Below, piece after piece: positions 47,498 through 56,460 of a DNA stretch of 64,000 bases. Numbering within the stretch: position 1 is the first letter of the stretch; each line of letters begins with the position of its first letter. The notes under the pieces were generated by a model that was not told where the DNA came from, did not search any database, and worked only from the letters and a program-made list of their open reading frames with translations. Both the position numbers and the translations under genes were made by a program. This DNA is from Castellaniella sp034675905 (GTDB lineage: Bacteria > Pseudomonadota > Gammaproteobacteria > Burkholderiales > Burkholderiaceae_B), in the NCBI RefSeq assembly GCF_034675905.1, contig NZ_JAUCCV010000007.1, positions 90,620 to 154,619 on the forward strand, in the 5' to 3' direction.

Positions 47498-47716
47498 ATG
47501 AAACGCATCGCCGAGCATCCGGATGCCGCTGTCATTGAACGCCTCGGGGGGACGTCAGCCGTCGCTCGCATGTGCAAGATCGAGGCCCCGTCTGTTACGA
47601 AGTGGAAGAAAACCGGGATACCCCAGGCACGCAGCATGTACCTGCGCGTACTGCACCCCGAGGCATTCCTGTCCGCTTCGCCCGACACGGCCAGCTCGCA
47701 TCCAGCGGGGCAATGA
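47498..47716 (+). CDS. YdaS/Cro-like DNA-binding protein
   Basis: A 72-residue helix-turn-helix protein (VIERLGGTSAVARMCKIEAP then SVTKWKKTGIPQARSMYLR), the pattern of YdaS-type Cro analogues. Start at 47498 follows TTGGAG by 8 bp. It is the first gene of the rightward operon and is expected to bind the operator dyads and oppose the repressor. Confidence 0.82.
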   Translation: MKRIAEHPDAAVIERLGGTSAVARMCKIEAPSVTKWKKTGIPQARSMYLRVLHPEAFLSASPDTASSHPAGQ

Positions 47717-47796
47717 TGATGAGCGCCCCATACTCCGCCCTTCCTTTTTCAATGTGGCCTCATTGTGCGACTTCGAAGGAGGACAGTCATGCGTAG
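47713..47796 (+). CDS. Possible 27-aa leader peptide
   Basis: ATGATGATG overlaps the YdaS-like stop; the frame ends at 47796 inside the next gene's start region, and the next ribosome site lies within it. It may be a coupling leader or chance. Confidence 0.25.
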   Translation: MMMSAPYSALPFSMWPHCATSKEDSHA

Positions 47797-48513
47797 CATG
47801 TCGCAAACCACGATCACCATCCTGCGCGATGAGATTACCGAGTATCGGCGGGGCAAGCGCTTGTCGCGTGAGACTGTCGCCGCTGGCATCGTCGACGCGC
47901 ACGAACGCCTGGGCGCCGACGTGGTGACAGGCATCCGCTTCGAGCCCAAGACGGTTGATGCGTTCGAGCGCACCAAAGTGAACGCCGACCGAATCTTTCG
48001 ATGGTTGGACGATGTCACCAAGGACGGCGTGTTTGTTGCCTGCGAACTTTCTGGTTTCTGTGCTGGCTGGTCTGCCCGAGGATGTTCGTCGTCGCGTTCT
48101 GGATCGGATGCTGCTGCCGCTCGGGTTCGCTGTCCGATCCCTTGGCGACAACCAGAGCGCTGCGGCCGTGTCTGCCAGCATGGTCGCCACGCTGGTCCGG
48201 GAGCAAAGCGAGGCAGCAGCAGCGACCACCAACCTGCTGGGAACCGCCGACCGCGCAGCCCTGCTAGACGCCAGACGCGAGATGGCCGAGGCCGTCGACG
48301 TCGGCGCAGAACCTGCTCGCGCATCTGGATGCGCAGATCTCGGAGGGCCAGGAACGCATGAAGCCAGCCCCGAAACCCGTACCGCGCCGCCCGCGCTCTG
48401 TGCAGCAACGCGCGGATCGCAAGGCGCAACAGACGCAATCACACAACCGCCCACCCGGGACCCATGCCGTCTGCCGTACGGCCGTCTGGTCGTCGGCCCA
48501 AGGGGGCGTCTGA
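47789..48513 (+). pseudogene. YdaT-like phage protein, two +1 frameshifts
   Basis: AAGGAGG precedes ATG 47789. The first frame (ITILRDEITEYRRGKRLSRE, NADRIFRWLDDVTKD) matches the Rac-prophage YdaT layout, including the NxxxIFRW motif. Dropping one T from TTT at 48032-48034 joins it to LLPANFLVSVLAGLPEDV; dropping one G near 48300 joins that to AQNLLAHLDAQISEGQERM and the C-terminal tail. Repaired length is about 240 residues. Paired with YdaS-like 47498. YdaT overexpression is toxic to E. coli; its role here is inferred as early regulation. Confidence 0.7.
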
Positions 48514-48704
48514 TGGCGCACGAATTCGACCGCGCCAGCGAGCGCGAACAGGAGGCCCGCGACGCCGCGCTGGCCGCCACCCGCCGGGCCGCTGCGGCGA
48601 TGCCGAAGGGTGAGCCGGGCGAGTGCGACCGCTGCGGCGAGTACTTCGTCCGCTTGGTCGGCGGCCTATGCGGCTTCTGCCGCGACGGTAGGTCGCGCCC
48701 ATGA
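48513..48704 (+). CDS. TraR/DksA-type C4 zinc-finger protein
   Basis: A 63-residue protein with an N-terminal helix (FDRASEREQEARDAALAAT) and a C-x2-C...C-x2-C finger (GECDRCGEYFVRL, GLCGFCRDG). TraR/DksA-like phage proteins bind RNA polymerase in its secondary channel. Overlaps both neighbours by one and four bases. Confidence 0.8.
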   Translation: MAHEFDRASEREQEARDAALAATRRAAAAMPKGEPGECDRCGEYFVRLVGGLCGFCRDGRSRP

Positions 48705-48952
48705 TGCAGCCGGTTGCCCGCCTGCTTTTTTTCACGCCCGCGTTGAGTGGGGTAATCCCCGTTCCCCCAGGGAGAGCAGCAGGCCGCGTGGTTGCGTTGC
48801 GGGATGGGTTGCGCCTCGGTCGGCTCTGTTGCTTTTTTGCAACCAAGGTGGGGACCCTGGCGGATTCCTGGTCTTGCGGGGGCGCGCACCCGCGAAATAT
48901 CGCTAGGCTGCGGGCCTGCAACATAGGCAACTGTCTGGGGGCCGCCGTATGA
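48701..48952 (+). CDS. Ash/Icd-like small prophage protein (83 aa)
   Basis: The frame is bounded by two ATGA overlaps (start with the zinc-finger gene, stop with the primase gene), which supports it. Composition (VIPVPPGRAAGRVVALRDGL, CCFFATKVG) recalls Ash/Icd-like sequences, whose DNA is conserved upstream of phage regulatory genes and is open in more than one frame; here another frame (48610-48906) is also open and Ash-like. Assignment is tentative. Confidence 0.45.
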   Translation: MMQPVARLLFFTPALSGVIPVPPGRAAGRVVALRDGLRLGRLCCFFATKVGTLADSWSCGGAHPRNIARLRACNIGNCLGAAV

Positions 48953-51368
48953 GCTGGAAGAACTACGACGACGTGCTCTCCCAGCTTCGGGCCGCTGGCC
49001 TGGATGTCGATACGGAACGTTCGACGTCGGCACGTCGCGGCCTATTCGGTGCCGGGAGTACAACGGCGACCGCGAAAAGCGCGGCTGGTATTGGCTGAAC
49101 GAGATCTGGCTCGACGAATACGACGACGCGGGCAAGCCCACAAAGGGCTGCTACATCGTCGGCAGCTACGGGGTCTATCGCGGTAAAGAGTCGGGCAAGC
49201 AGAAGATTCGGCTGTCGCGCAACGGCGCCACCATGAGCGCACAGCAGGCCGCTGCCATGAAGGCCCGGCACGCCGAGAACGTGCGCCGCGCCAAGGCTAT
49301 ACGCGCCGCCGAGCAGGAGCGTGCCGCGCAGGCCGCCGCACGCGGCTGGGCCAAATATCAGCCGGTGAGCGCCACGCCGTCCGAATACCTGGCCCGTAAG
49401 GGCGTGGGTGGCCACGGCGTGCGTTACTCGCCGTCGGGTAACGGCACCATCGCCATCCCGATCTGCGACGACACCGGCAAAGTCTGGGGCTTGCAGATCG
49501 TGCGAGGCCGCGACGGTGGTAAGCGCCTGGAAAAGCAGTACTGGCCCGCTGGCATGAACAAGGCGGCGCACTACCACATGCTGGGCGCACCTGGCGCCGT
49601 GATTCTGCTGGCCGAGGGCTACGCCACCGCCGCGACGTTGTTCGAGGCGACCGGGTTGTGCGTCGTGGCGTTCGATGCCGATAATCTGATGCCGGTCGCC
49701 CAGGCGCTGCACAAGTCCTACCCCAAGGCGTACATCCTGGCGTGCGCCGATGACGATTACCTCACAAAAGACCCCCACGGCAACCCGTGGAACCCCGGCG
49801 TCGAGGCCGCCCAGGCCGCGGCGACTGCCGTGCGCGGCGGATGGGTGGAGCCCGAGTTTCCCGGCGACCGCGAAGGCAAGAAGCTGACGGACTTTAACGA
49901 CCTGCAGCACTTCCCTTTGGGTGGCCAGGCGTTGGTACGCGCCCAGATCGAGATGGCCCTTGCTGCTGCCGGGCATGATGCGGCAGCGGTCGGGCGGCCC
50001 GGCTTGCGGACTGGTGGCTTCGGCAGGCCGGGAACCCAGCCAGGGGGAAGGGGAAGGCGGAAAACGTCGCGCCGAAGCTGTCATGCCTCTGGATGATCTG
50101 GTGGAGCGCTTCGTGCCGGTTGATGATGGTACGGGCGACACGGTCTTTGATCTATGGACGAACCGCATTGCGCGGCGGGCGCAGATGGTCGCGTTGCTGC
50201 CCGCTGGCGTACGCGCCGACGACATCAAGCGTCATCCGTTGTGGGTCGAGCGCGGCGCCTACTTCATCGATCAGATCGGCTTCGACCCGGCTGGCAAAGA
50301 CGATGCGGTGGCACTCAACACCTGGCGCGGCTGGCCGATGGCCCCGCGCGACGGCTCATGCCGCGAGCTGCTCGACCTGTTGCGCTACTTGTGCGAAGGC
50401 GAGAGCAATGCCGATGAGGTGTACGAGTGGATGTTGTGCTGGATGGCGTACCCGCTGCAGAACCCAGGCGCGAAGATGTCAAGCGCCATCATCATGCACG
50501 GCCCGCAGGGCACGGGCAAATCCACGATCTTTCAGACGCTGGCGAAAATCTACGGCGATTACGCCACGGTGCTGAACCAGCGCGGCCTGGAGGATCGGTT
50601 CAACAGCGACTGGGTCGATAGCAAGCTGTTTCTGCTGGCCGAGGAAGTGGTAACCCGTGCGGAAATGTGGCATATCAAAAACGAGTTGAAAGAGCTTGTC
50701 ACGGGCGAATGGATACGGGTGAACCCGAAGAACCTGGCCGCCTACCGTCAGCGCAACCACGTCAACATCGTTTATCTGTCGAACGAGGGCCAGCCGCTGC
50801 CCATCGATAACGACGACCGCCGTCACCTGGTCATCTACACGCCACCCGCCCTGGCAGAGGACTTCTACGACGCGGTCAACATCGAGCTCGAGCACGGTGG
50901 GGTCGAGGCGTTCTACTACTTCCTGATGCACGTCGACCTGGCCGACTTCCATCCCAAAAGCGCCCGCCAATGACCGAGTCAAAGCAAAAGCTGATCGACC
51001 TATCGCTGCCCTCCGAGGCGGTGTTCGTGCGCGAGTGGCAGGCGGGCCAGCTTGAAATCGACGAGGGCAAAGGTCCCATGCCGTTCTGCCCATGTCTGGG
51101 CGGGCACCTGTACACCACCTACAAGAAATGGTGCGCCCTGACGGGCGTCGTGCGGCCTCGCGATGAAACGCAGTTCATCGGATACGTGGGCCGCTTGCCC
51201 GAGTGGCAGGCTGGCAAGCCCGTGTCCACCCTGGAGAGCCTGAACAGCACAGCCTATAAGAGCCGCAAGATGGTGATCCCCAGCCCTACCGCCGTCGCCG
51301 ATGCACAGGCTGCGGGCGCGACGACCATTAGTGATGGCGACGGATCGAAAACAGGGGCCGTTGGCTGA
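48949..51368 (+). pseudogene. Phage primase-helicase (TOPRIM plus D5-like helicase), three frameshifts
   Basis: DNA replication protein of about 806 codons after repair. Frame 1 begins MSWKNYDDVLSQLRAAGLDV. A missing T at 49020 joins it to the frame with GWYWLNEIWLDEYDD and the TOPRIM domain (LLAEGYATAATLFEATGL near 49610; ACADDDYL near 49745). An extra G in the G5 run at 50043-50047 joins that to the DUF5906/D5-like helicase (Walker A MHGPQGTGKSTIFQTL near 50500; Walker B KLFLLAEEVV near 50630). A missing A at 50956-50959 joins that to a C-terminal winged-helix-like domain (51075-51281). Its neighbour on the right is an iteron-like region. Confidence 0.87.
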
Positions 51369-51677
51369 CTGAATGTTTTTTCGCGTTCAACAATGCGATG
51401 GGAGGCGGCCTGTGATAGTACGCCGTATTACGCCACTTATTACCGAAAAACACGCGGCAGGCGGGGATATGACTTGTATTACGCCTATGACCCCGTTCGC
51501 CCGCCCGCGTGACGTGAAAACATCTAACGTGCATGTTTACCCCTCACATGAGGCGCGTAACCCCGTCACAGGCGTAATACAAGTAATAGTCTCGCTTAAA
51601 AAGGTTCTAGGGGTAATAAAGTGAGTAATAAATGGGGTAATAAGGTTTGAGGCAGTCGATTTCGGTGGGGCTTCGTC
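51369..51677. repeat. AT-rich region with GTAATA repeats and a 15-bp inverted repeat
   Basis: No convincing gene here, though short frames are open. GTATTACGCC occurs at 51425-51434 and 51476-51485 and in inverse at 51571-51580. The 15-mer at 51472-51486 is repeated perfectly in inverse at 51570-51584. GGGGTAATAA occurs at 51610-51619 and 51634-51643, with GTAATAA at 51625. The position just after the primase-helicase gene suits a replication origin or an operator cluster. Confidence 0.65.
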
Positions 51678-52314
51678 ATGATCCTGGAATCGAAAGCCGC
51701 TTTCTCGTCGCCTGGGCGTCAATAAATCCACGATCACCCGCGCCGCACAGGCTGGTCGCCTGGTCATGCAGGGCGATCAGGTCAATGTCGAGGCCAGCCT
51801 GGCCCGCTGGCGCGCCGCAAAGGGGCCGCACCGATGTCGCGGAACGCTTCGCGGCGCAGCGCGGGCAGTCCATCCCCGACGTATCAACCCCTTACCCCCC
51901 CGAAGAAAACCCCACAGCGGGCGATTCTGGCCCGTTGCCGGAGCGGGGTTGCGGGCGGGTTGGTGCGCAACCTTTCACGCGACGGGCCGACACCGGCAGC
52001 GCCGGTCACTCCCCTGCAAACCGCGGCCTGACCCTCAGTTCGAGAACGAAACCATCAAGCTGGAGATGGCGCTGCGCCGTCACATGCGCTACCCCGCTGC
52101 CGTTCTCGTGCGGCGGGAAGCCTACGGCCTGGGCCTGGCCCTGCGGGCGTCCGTCGAGCGCATGGTGGTCAAACCGCGCCGCGCCTGGCCGCTGCCCCGA
52201 CGCCAGAGCGCCGTGCGCTGCTGGTAGCTGAATGCGCCGCGCTGTCGCGTGCCATTGCCTACCGAGTTCGTCCGCGCCCTGCGCCGTCTGCGTGCCTCGG
52301 AGAAAAAATCATGA
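51678..52314 (+). pseudogene. Nu1-like DNA-binding protein (small-terminase-like), several frameshifts
   Basis: Starts MILESKAAF at 51678, then RLGVNKSTITRAAQAGRLVM in another frame, a helix-turn-helix typical of Nu1-like small terminase subunits. An extra G near 51821 leads to RTDVAERFAAQRGQSIPDV; a further change near 52026 leads to FENETIKLEMALRRHMRYPA, and indels near 52167 and 52262 lead to the end AIAYEFVRALRRLRAS. Terminase itself starts 4 kb further right, so this may be a regulator with a Nu1 fold instead. Confidence 0.55.
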
Positions 52315-52614
52315 TGATCCGCGAACTTTCGATTTTCCACCCTCCGGGCTTATAATGGCCGTGCGCTGGTAGACAACCGGCGCACGGGGTTCGCAGCCCG
52401 GAATACCAAGGCGCGCAGCCGCCTGGAAACCGTTCACGCGGCTTTTTCACTCTCTGCGCGCAGCATGGCACTCCTCTGGGCGGGCATGCGGGGGAGGGCT
52501 TCGGCCCTGCCGGTTCCTGGTTCCAGGTCTGCTAACCCGCATGTGTCCGCCCACCTCGTTTCAGGAGGCGGCGGCTCTCGACCGCGTCCAAGGAGTCACG
52601 CCATCAGCTGGTAA
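52311..52614 (+). pseudogene. Ash/Icd-like protein, frameshifted
   Basis: Starts by ATGA overlap (MIRELSIFHPPG), then after removal of one T near 52352 continues NGRALVDNRRTGFAARNTKA and SRLETVHAAFSLSARSMALL. These segments are characteristic of Ash/Icd-like (host cell division inhibitor-like) phage proteins. It may continue by another shift into the DUF3077-like frame that follows. Confidence 0.55.
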
Positions 52615-52661
52615 ATCGTGGTGCGCACCCGCGCACGTCATGCCACCCGGAAGCATCCCGG

Positions 52662-52904
52662 GCCACCACCACCCAAGAAACACCCATCTGCCTGGCCGAT
52701 GCCAGCGGCTATTCGCTGTTCGCCGTGCGTGATGGCGTCCGCGCCGACACCGCGTTGGCGCAGGCGGCCAGCATGCTTCGCACTGCCCACGGCCTGCTGG
52801 TCAATTCCAGCGAGATGGGCGACGACGATCAGTACGCCGCCGGCCTGTTCCTGCTCGAGGGCGCCAGCGCCCTGATCGATTCCATCAACGGGGGCCAGCC
52901 ATGA
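52662..52904 (+). CDS. DUF3077-like small protein or C-terminal part of the Ash-like gene
   Basis: The frame TTTQETPICLADASGYSLFA continues with VRDGVRADTALAQAASMLRT and LFLLEGASALIDSI, the layout of DUF3077 proteins (also seen at 59563-59796). There is no good start codon; the frame stays open to about 52611 and could be the C-terminus of the preceding gene after a one-base shift. Its stop overlaps the antirepressor start. Confidence 0.5.
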   Translation, partial: ATTTQETPICLADASGYSLFAVRDGVRADTALAQAASMLRTAHGLLVNSSEMGDDDQYAAGLFLLEGASALIDSINGGQP

Positions 52905-53807
52905 ACAGCCTGGGATCCCCTTCGACTTCGACCAGCACTCCGTGCGTGCCGTGGCCGACGAAGATGGCCGCGCCTGGTTTGTTGGCTCGGACGTCGCCGA
53001 AGCCCTGGGGTACGCGGAACCCGCGGCTATCCGGCAGCATTGCGAGGGGGGGCGAAACACACCCCCTTCCGACCGCTGGCGGCATCCAGGACGTCCGCCT
53101 GATTTCCAGCCGGATCTGTACCGTCTGGTGGTGGGCAGTCGCCTCCGCCGCCGAGCGCTTCGAGCGCTGGGTGTGGACGTCCTGCCCACGATCCGGCGCA
53201 CCGGCAGCTACTTCGCCCAGCCAGCCGCTGCCGACATGCGCGGCGTGAACACCGCCTTCTGGCTGATCCCCCACCTGCCGTACGGGCGGCACGCAGCCTG
53301 GGCCTGCAGCGTGAGGCCGCAATCGTCGCCGCCAATCGCACCGTCGCCAGCCTGACCGGCGTGGATGCCATGCAATTGCTGGACATCAAGGCACCCGCTG
53401 CCGCTGCGCTTCCAGGGGCCCGAGCAGAGGCCGAGTTCCTGCTTGCATGGCAGCAGGGCACTGTGGTGCTGGTCGATGACGCCGACCCGCTGCCCTTTGT
53501 GCCCTGCACCGGGCGGCAACTGCACGCGGCTTACCTGCATTGGTTCCGCCGCGAACAGCGCCCAGGCTGGCCGCAGGCTGAAACGCGGTTCGTGGGCTTC
53601 GTCGGCCGTCAGCCCGGCTGGGTGGCTGGCCGCCCGCAGCAGACCTACCGCGACCGCACCGGCGCGAGGTGGCTGTCTCGCAAGATGGTTATTCCCGCCA
53701 ACCTCATGTCGCCCATGAGCCAGACCCGCACGGAATGGCTCACCGAGGGCTATTTCACCTTCCAGGCCGCGCTGGATGCGGCGCAATCCATCGGAGACCA
53801 AGAATGA
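52901..53807 (+). pseudogene. Bro-N antirepressor with D5-type C-terminal domain, multiple frameshifts
   Basis: After repair it begins MNSLGIPFDFDQHSVRAVAD with WFVGSDVAEALGYAEPA near 52978, then DLYRLVVGSRL near 53114 and ERFERWV...LPTIRRTGSYF, the full Bro-N/antirepressor pattern. A helical middle (LGLQREAAIVAANRTVASL) leads to LLDIKAPAAAA and a C-terminal domain (53487-53696) resembling the primase C-terminus. At least five single-base indels lie between 52914 and 53300, including an extra G in a G7 run near 53046. Antirepressors of this kind relieve prophage repression. Confidence 0.72.
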
Positions 53808-54180
53808 ACGGAACAGAAATCTCATACGCCCTGGCAAAGCAGTTGACCAGCGCTACCACCATCGAGAGCAACTATGGCTCCATCGATCTGGACGCTGAAC
53901 TGCGCCGCGCCGTCGACGCTGCTGTACGGCCCATTCTTGAGCGACGCATGGCCGCTTTTGAGCGAGGCAGCACCAATCCTGAAAACCTCATCGAGGGCAT
54001 TCAGCGGCAATGCGCAGGGTACGCGAAGATGTGTTGCCGGAATATGACGCGATCCCTACCGGCGCTTTCGCCGCGAGACTGATGCGCCAGTCGATCCGCG
54101 CCGCCGAAGCCGCCATCGCTTCCGGCGACGTCGTGGCGATGGTGTCCGCGTATGGCGACCTGGAGGGCTATCAGGTATGA
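53804..54180 (+). pseudogene. Hypothetical prophage protein, one frameshift
   Basis: Starts by ATGA overlap (MNGTEISYALAKQLTSATTI). A missing A near 54013 joins NLIEGIQRQ to MRRVREDVLPEYDAIPTGAF and then MRQSIRAAEAAIASGDVVA. Repaired length about 125 residues, helical, family unknown. Stop overlaps the ASCH gene start. Confidence 0.6.
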
Positions 54181-54568
54181 AGACCCTGTCCGTTCGCCAG
54201 CCCTGGGCGTGGCTCATCGTCAACGGCTACAGCCCATCGAGAACCGTGACTGGCCTACGCACCAGCGTGGCCCGATTCTGATCCACGCATCCAAGGGCAT
54301 GACACGTGATGAGTACGGACGTTGCGGGATTAGCCCAATCTCTCGGCATCGCCATCCCAGCATTCGACGAGTTAGAGCGCGGCGGCATCGTTGGTCGAGC
54401 CGTGATCACCGGGTGTGTCACGGATCACGCATCCCCGTGGTTCTTTGGTAGGTATGGGTTTGTGCTGGCCGACGCCAGGCCTATGCCGTTTCAGCCGTTG
54501 CGCGGGCGGCTGGGTTCTTCGATGCTGCGTCTCCGGTTGAGCAATTGGCTACATCGCGTGGAGATTGA
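54177..54568 (+). pseudogene. ASCH-domain protein, frameshifted
   Basis: MKTLSVRQPWAWLIVNGY at 54177 is the ASCH-domain signature; after one missing base near 54232 it continues PIENRDWPTHQRGPILIHAS, then after another near 54317 DVAGLAQSLGIAIPAFDELE and RYGFVLADARPMPFQPLRGR, and after a missing T near 54513 FFDAASPVEQLAT. ASCH proteins bind RNA or modified nucleotides; in phages they often sit beside methyltransferases, as here. Confidence 0.75.
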
Positions 54569-54572
54569 TGGC

Positions 54573-55082
54573 GTGTCTGATTCTGGAAAACGTGTGCTTG
54601 ACCCGTGCTGCGGCAGCAGGATGTTCTGGTTCGACCGGCAGCACCCCGACGTCGTGTTCGGCGACCGCCGTCACGAAACCATCAGCGTCACGGACAGATC
54701 GCACGGCCGCGCCGATGGCGTGCGCACGCTGCGCATTGAGCCGGATGTACTGATGGATTTCCGAGCGCTGCCGTACCCAGACGGCGCCTTCAGGCTCGTT
54801 TCCTTTGATCCCCCGCACCTGGTGCGCGCTGGCAAGAATTCCTGGCTGGCGGCGAAGTACGGAAAGCTCGGCCCAGACTGGCGCGAGGATCTGCGCCAGG
54901 GGTTTGCCGAGTGTTTCCGCGTGCTTGCCCCCGACGGCGTGCTGATTTTCAAGTGGAACGAAACCCAAGTTAAGGTCGCGGACGTCCTGGCGTTGACCGC
55001 TGTGCCGCCGTTGTTCGGCCATCCGACTGGACACAAGGGGCTGACGCACTGGATCGTGTTCATGAAACCACGCGAGGCCGCC
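54573..55082 (+). CDS. SAM-dependent DNA methyltransferase-like protein
   Basis: The frame VSDSGKRVLDPCCGSRMFWF (SAM motif DPCCGS) continues with the catalytic motif FDPPHLVRAGK near 54805 and ends THWIVFMKP, a layout common to phage class I methyltransferases of about 170-180 residues. The start is uncertain: GTG 54573 is in frame; ATG 54568 overlaps the ASCH stop but is out of frame. There is no stop before the next gene, so the frame reads straight into the ParB/methylase frame at 55083. Confidence 0.7.
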
Positions 55083-56450
55083 ATGCAGATTGAAGTCCTG
55101 CCGCTCGACCGACTTGTCCCGTATGCCCGCAACAGTCGCACGCACAGCGATGCGCAGGTGGCCCAAATCGCCGCGTCGATACGGGAGTTCGGCTTCACCA
55201 ACCCGGTACTGATCGATTCCGACGGCGGCGTCATCGCGGGCCACGGGCGCATCCTCGGCGCCGCGCGTCTGGGCATGACCGAGGTGCCGTGCTTGCGCTT
55301 GGGGCACCTGACCGAAGCCCAGAAACGTGCCTATGAGATCGCAGACAACAAGCTGGCGCTGAACGCTGGCTGGGATGAAGCGCTGCTGGCTGCGGAGCTG
55401 CGCGATCTGGCCGACATGGACTATGACATGGCCCTGACCGGCTTCGCCGATGATGAGATCAAGGTGCTGCTGGCCGGGCTGGACGCCGCACCCACCGGCG
55501 CCACCGATCCGGATGCCGCGCCGCCTGTGCCCGATGTCCCGGTCAGCTTCCGGCCAGGCGACGTTTCGTTGCTGGGTCGCCACCGCGTCATGTGTGGCTC
55601 AAGCGCCGACCCCACCGCCTGGGCCAGGCTCATGCGCGATGATCGCGCGGATATTTGCGTCACAGATCCACCGTACAACGTGGCCTACGAGGGCAAGACC
55701 AAGGGTCGCATGACGATCCAGAACGACAGCATGTCGGCAGGCGGACTTCCGCCAGTTCCTGCTCGAGTTCTACCGGGCCGTGTTCGATGTGATGCAGCCT
55801 GGCGCCCCGATCTATGTCTATCACGCCGACACAGAGGGCCTGAACTTCCGCAGCGCTTTTATCGAAGCGGGCTTCAAGCTGTCCGGATGCCTCATCTGGC
55901 GCAAGAACACCATGGTGCTGGGCCGCTCCGACTATCAGTGGATACATGAGCCGATCCTGTACGGCTGGAAGCCCGGCGCCGCGCACCGCTGGTACGGCGG
56001 CCGCAAGCTCACCACGATCATCGAACACGGCGAGGGCGGCGCGGTACGCCGCTTGGACGATGGCCGATGGGCCGTCCAGGCGGGCGATGACCTGCTGATC
56101 GTCGACGCGAACGCCACGCTTGAGGAACACCTGGGGTCGGTCATCTACCACGACAAGCCAGCCCGCAATGGTCAGCACCCGACGATGAAGCCTGTCAGCC
56201 TGATCGAGCGCAACCTGCGGGCATCCTCGCGTGCAGGCGACATCGTGATCGACGGCTTCGGCGGATCTGGCAGCACGCTCATGGCAGCGGATCGCCTCGG
56301 GCAGGCTGCTCGTCTGATGGAGTTGGATTGCGGCTACGTCGACGTGATCGTGCGCCGGTGGCAAGAGTACAGCGGGGGGGGGCATGTCTGGACGGGGATG
56401 GGGCTTCTTTCGACGAAATCATGGCGGCGCGTGCCGCCGCGACGGCGTGA
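55083..56450 (+). pseudogene. ParB-N/DNA methylase fusion protein, frameshifted
   Basis: The N-terminal ParB/sulfiredoxin-like domain (MQIEVLPLDRLVPYARNSRT, GGVIAGHGRILGAARLG, RAYEIADNKLALNAGWDE) is followed from about residue 160 by an N4/N6 DNA methylase domain: VTDPPYNVAYEG near 55655 and the SAM motif VIDGFGGSGSTLMAAD near 56245. An extra G near 55742 breaks the frame between both parts of the methylase. A run of nine G (56374-56382) puts the last 22 codons out of frame; seven would give DGDGASFDEIMAARAAATA and stop at 56450. Such fusions are common in phages and may protect phage DNA from restriction. Confidence 0.85.
56374..56382. repeat. Homopolymer tract of nine G near the methylase 3' end
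   Basis: Nine G follow AGC. In the present state the methylase frame runs on into the terminase frame; with seven or ten it would end normally at 56450. Same length as the host G9 tract at 42129-42137. Confidence 0.85.
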
Positions 56451-56460
56451 GGCTGCACTG

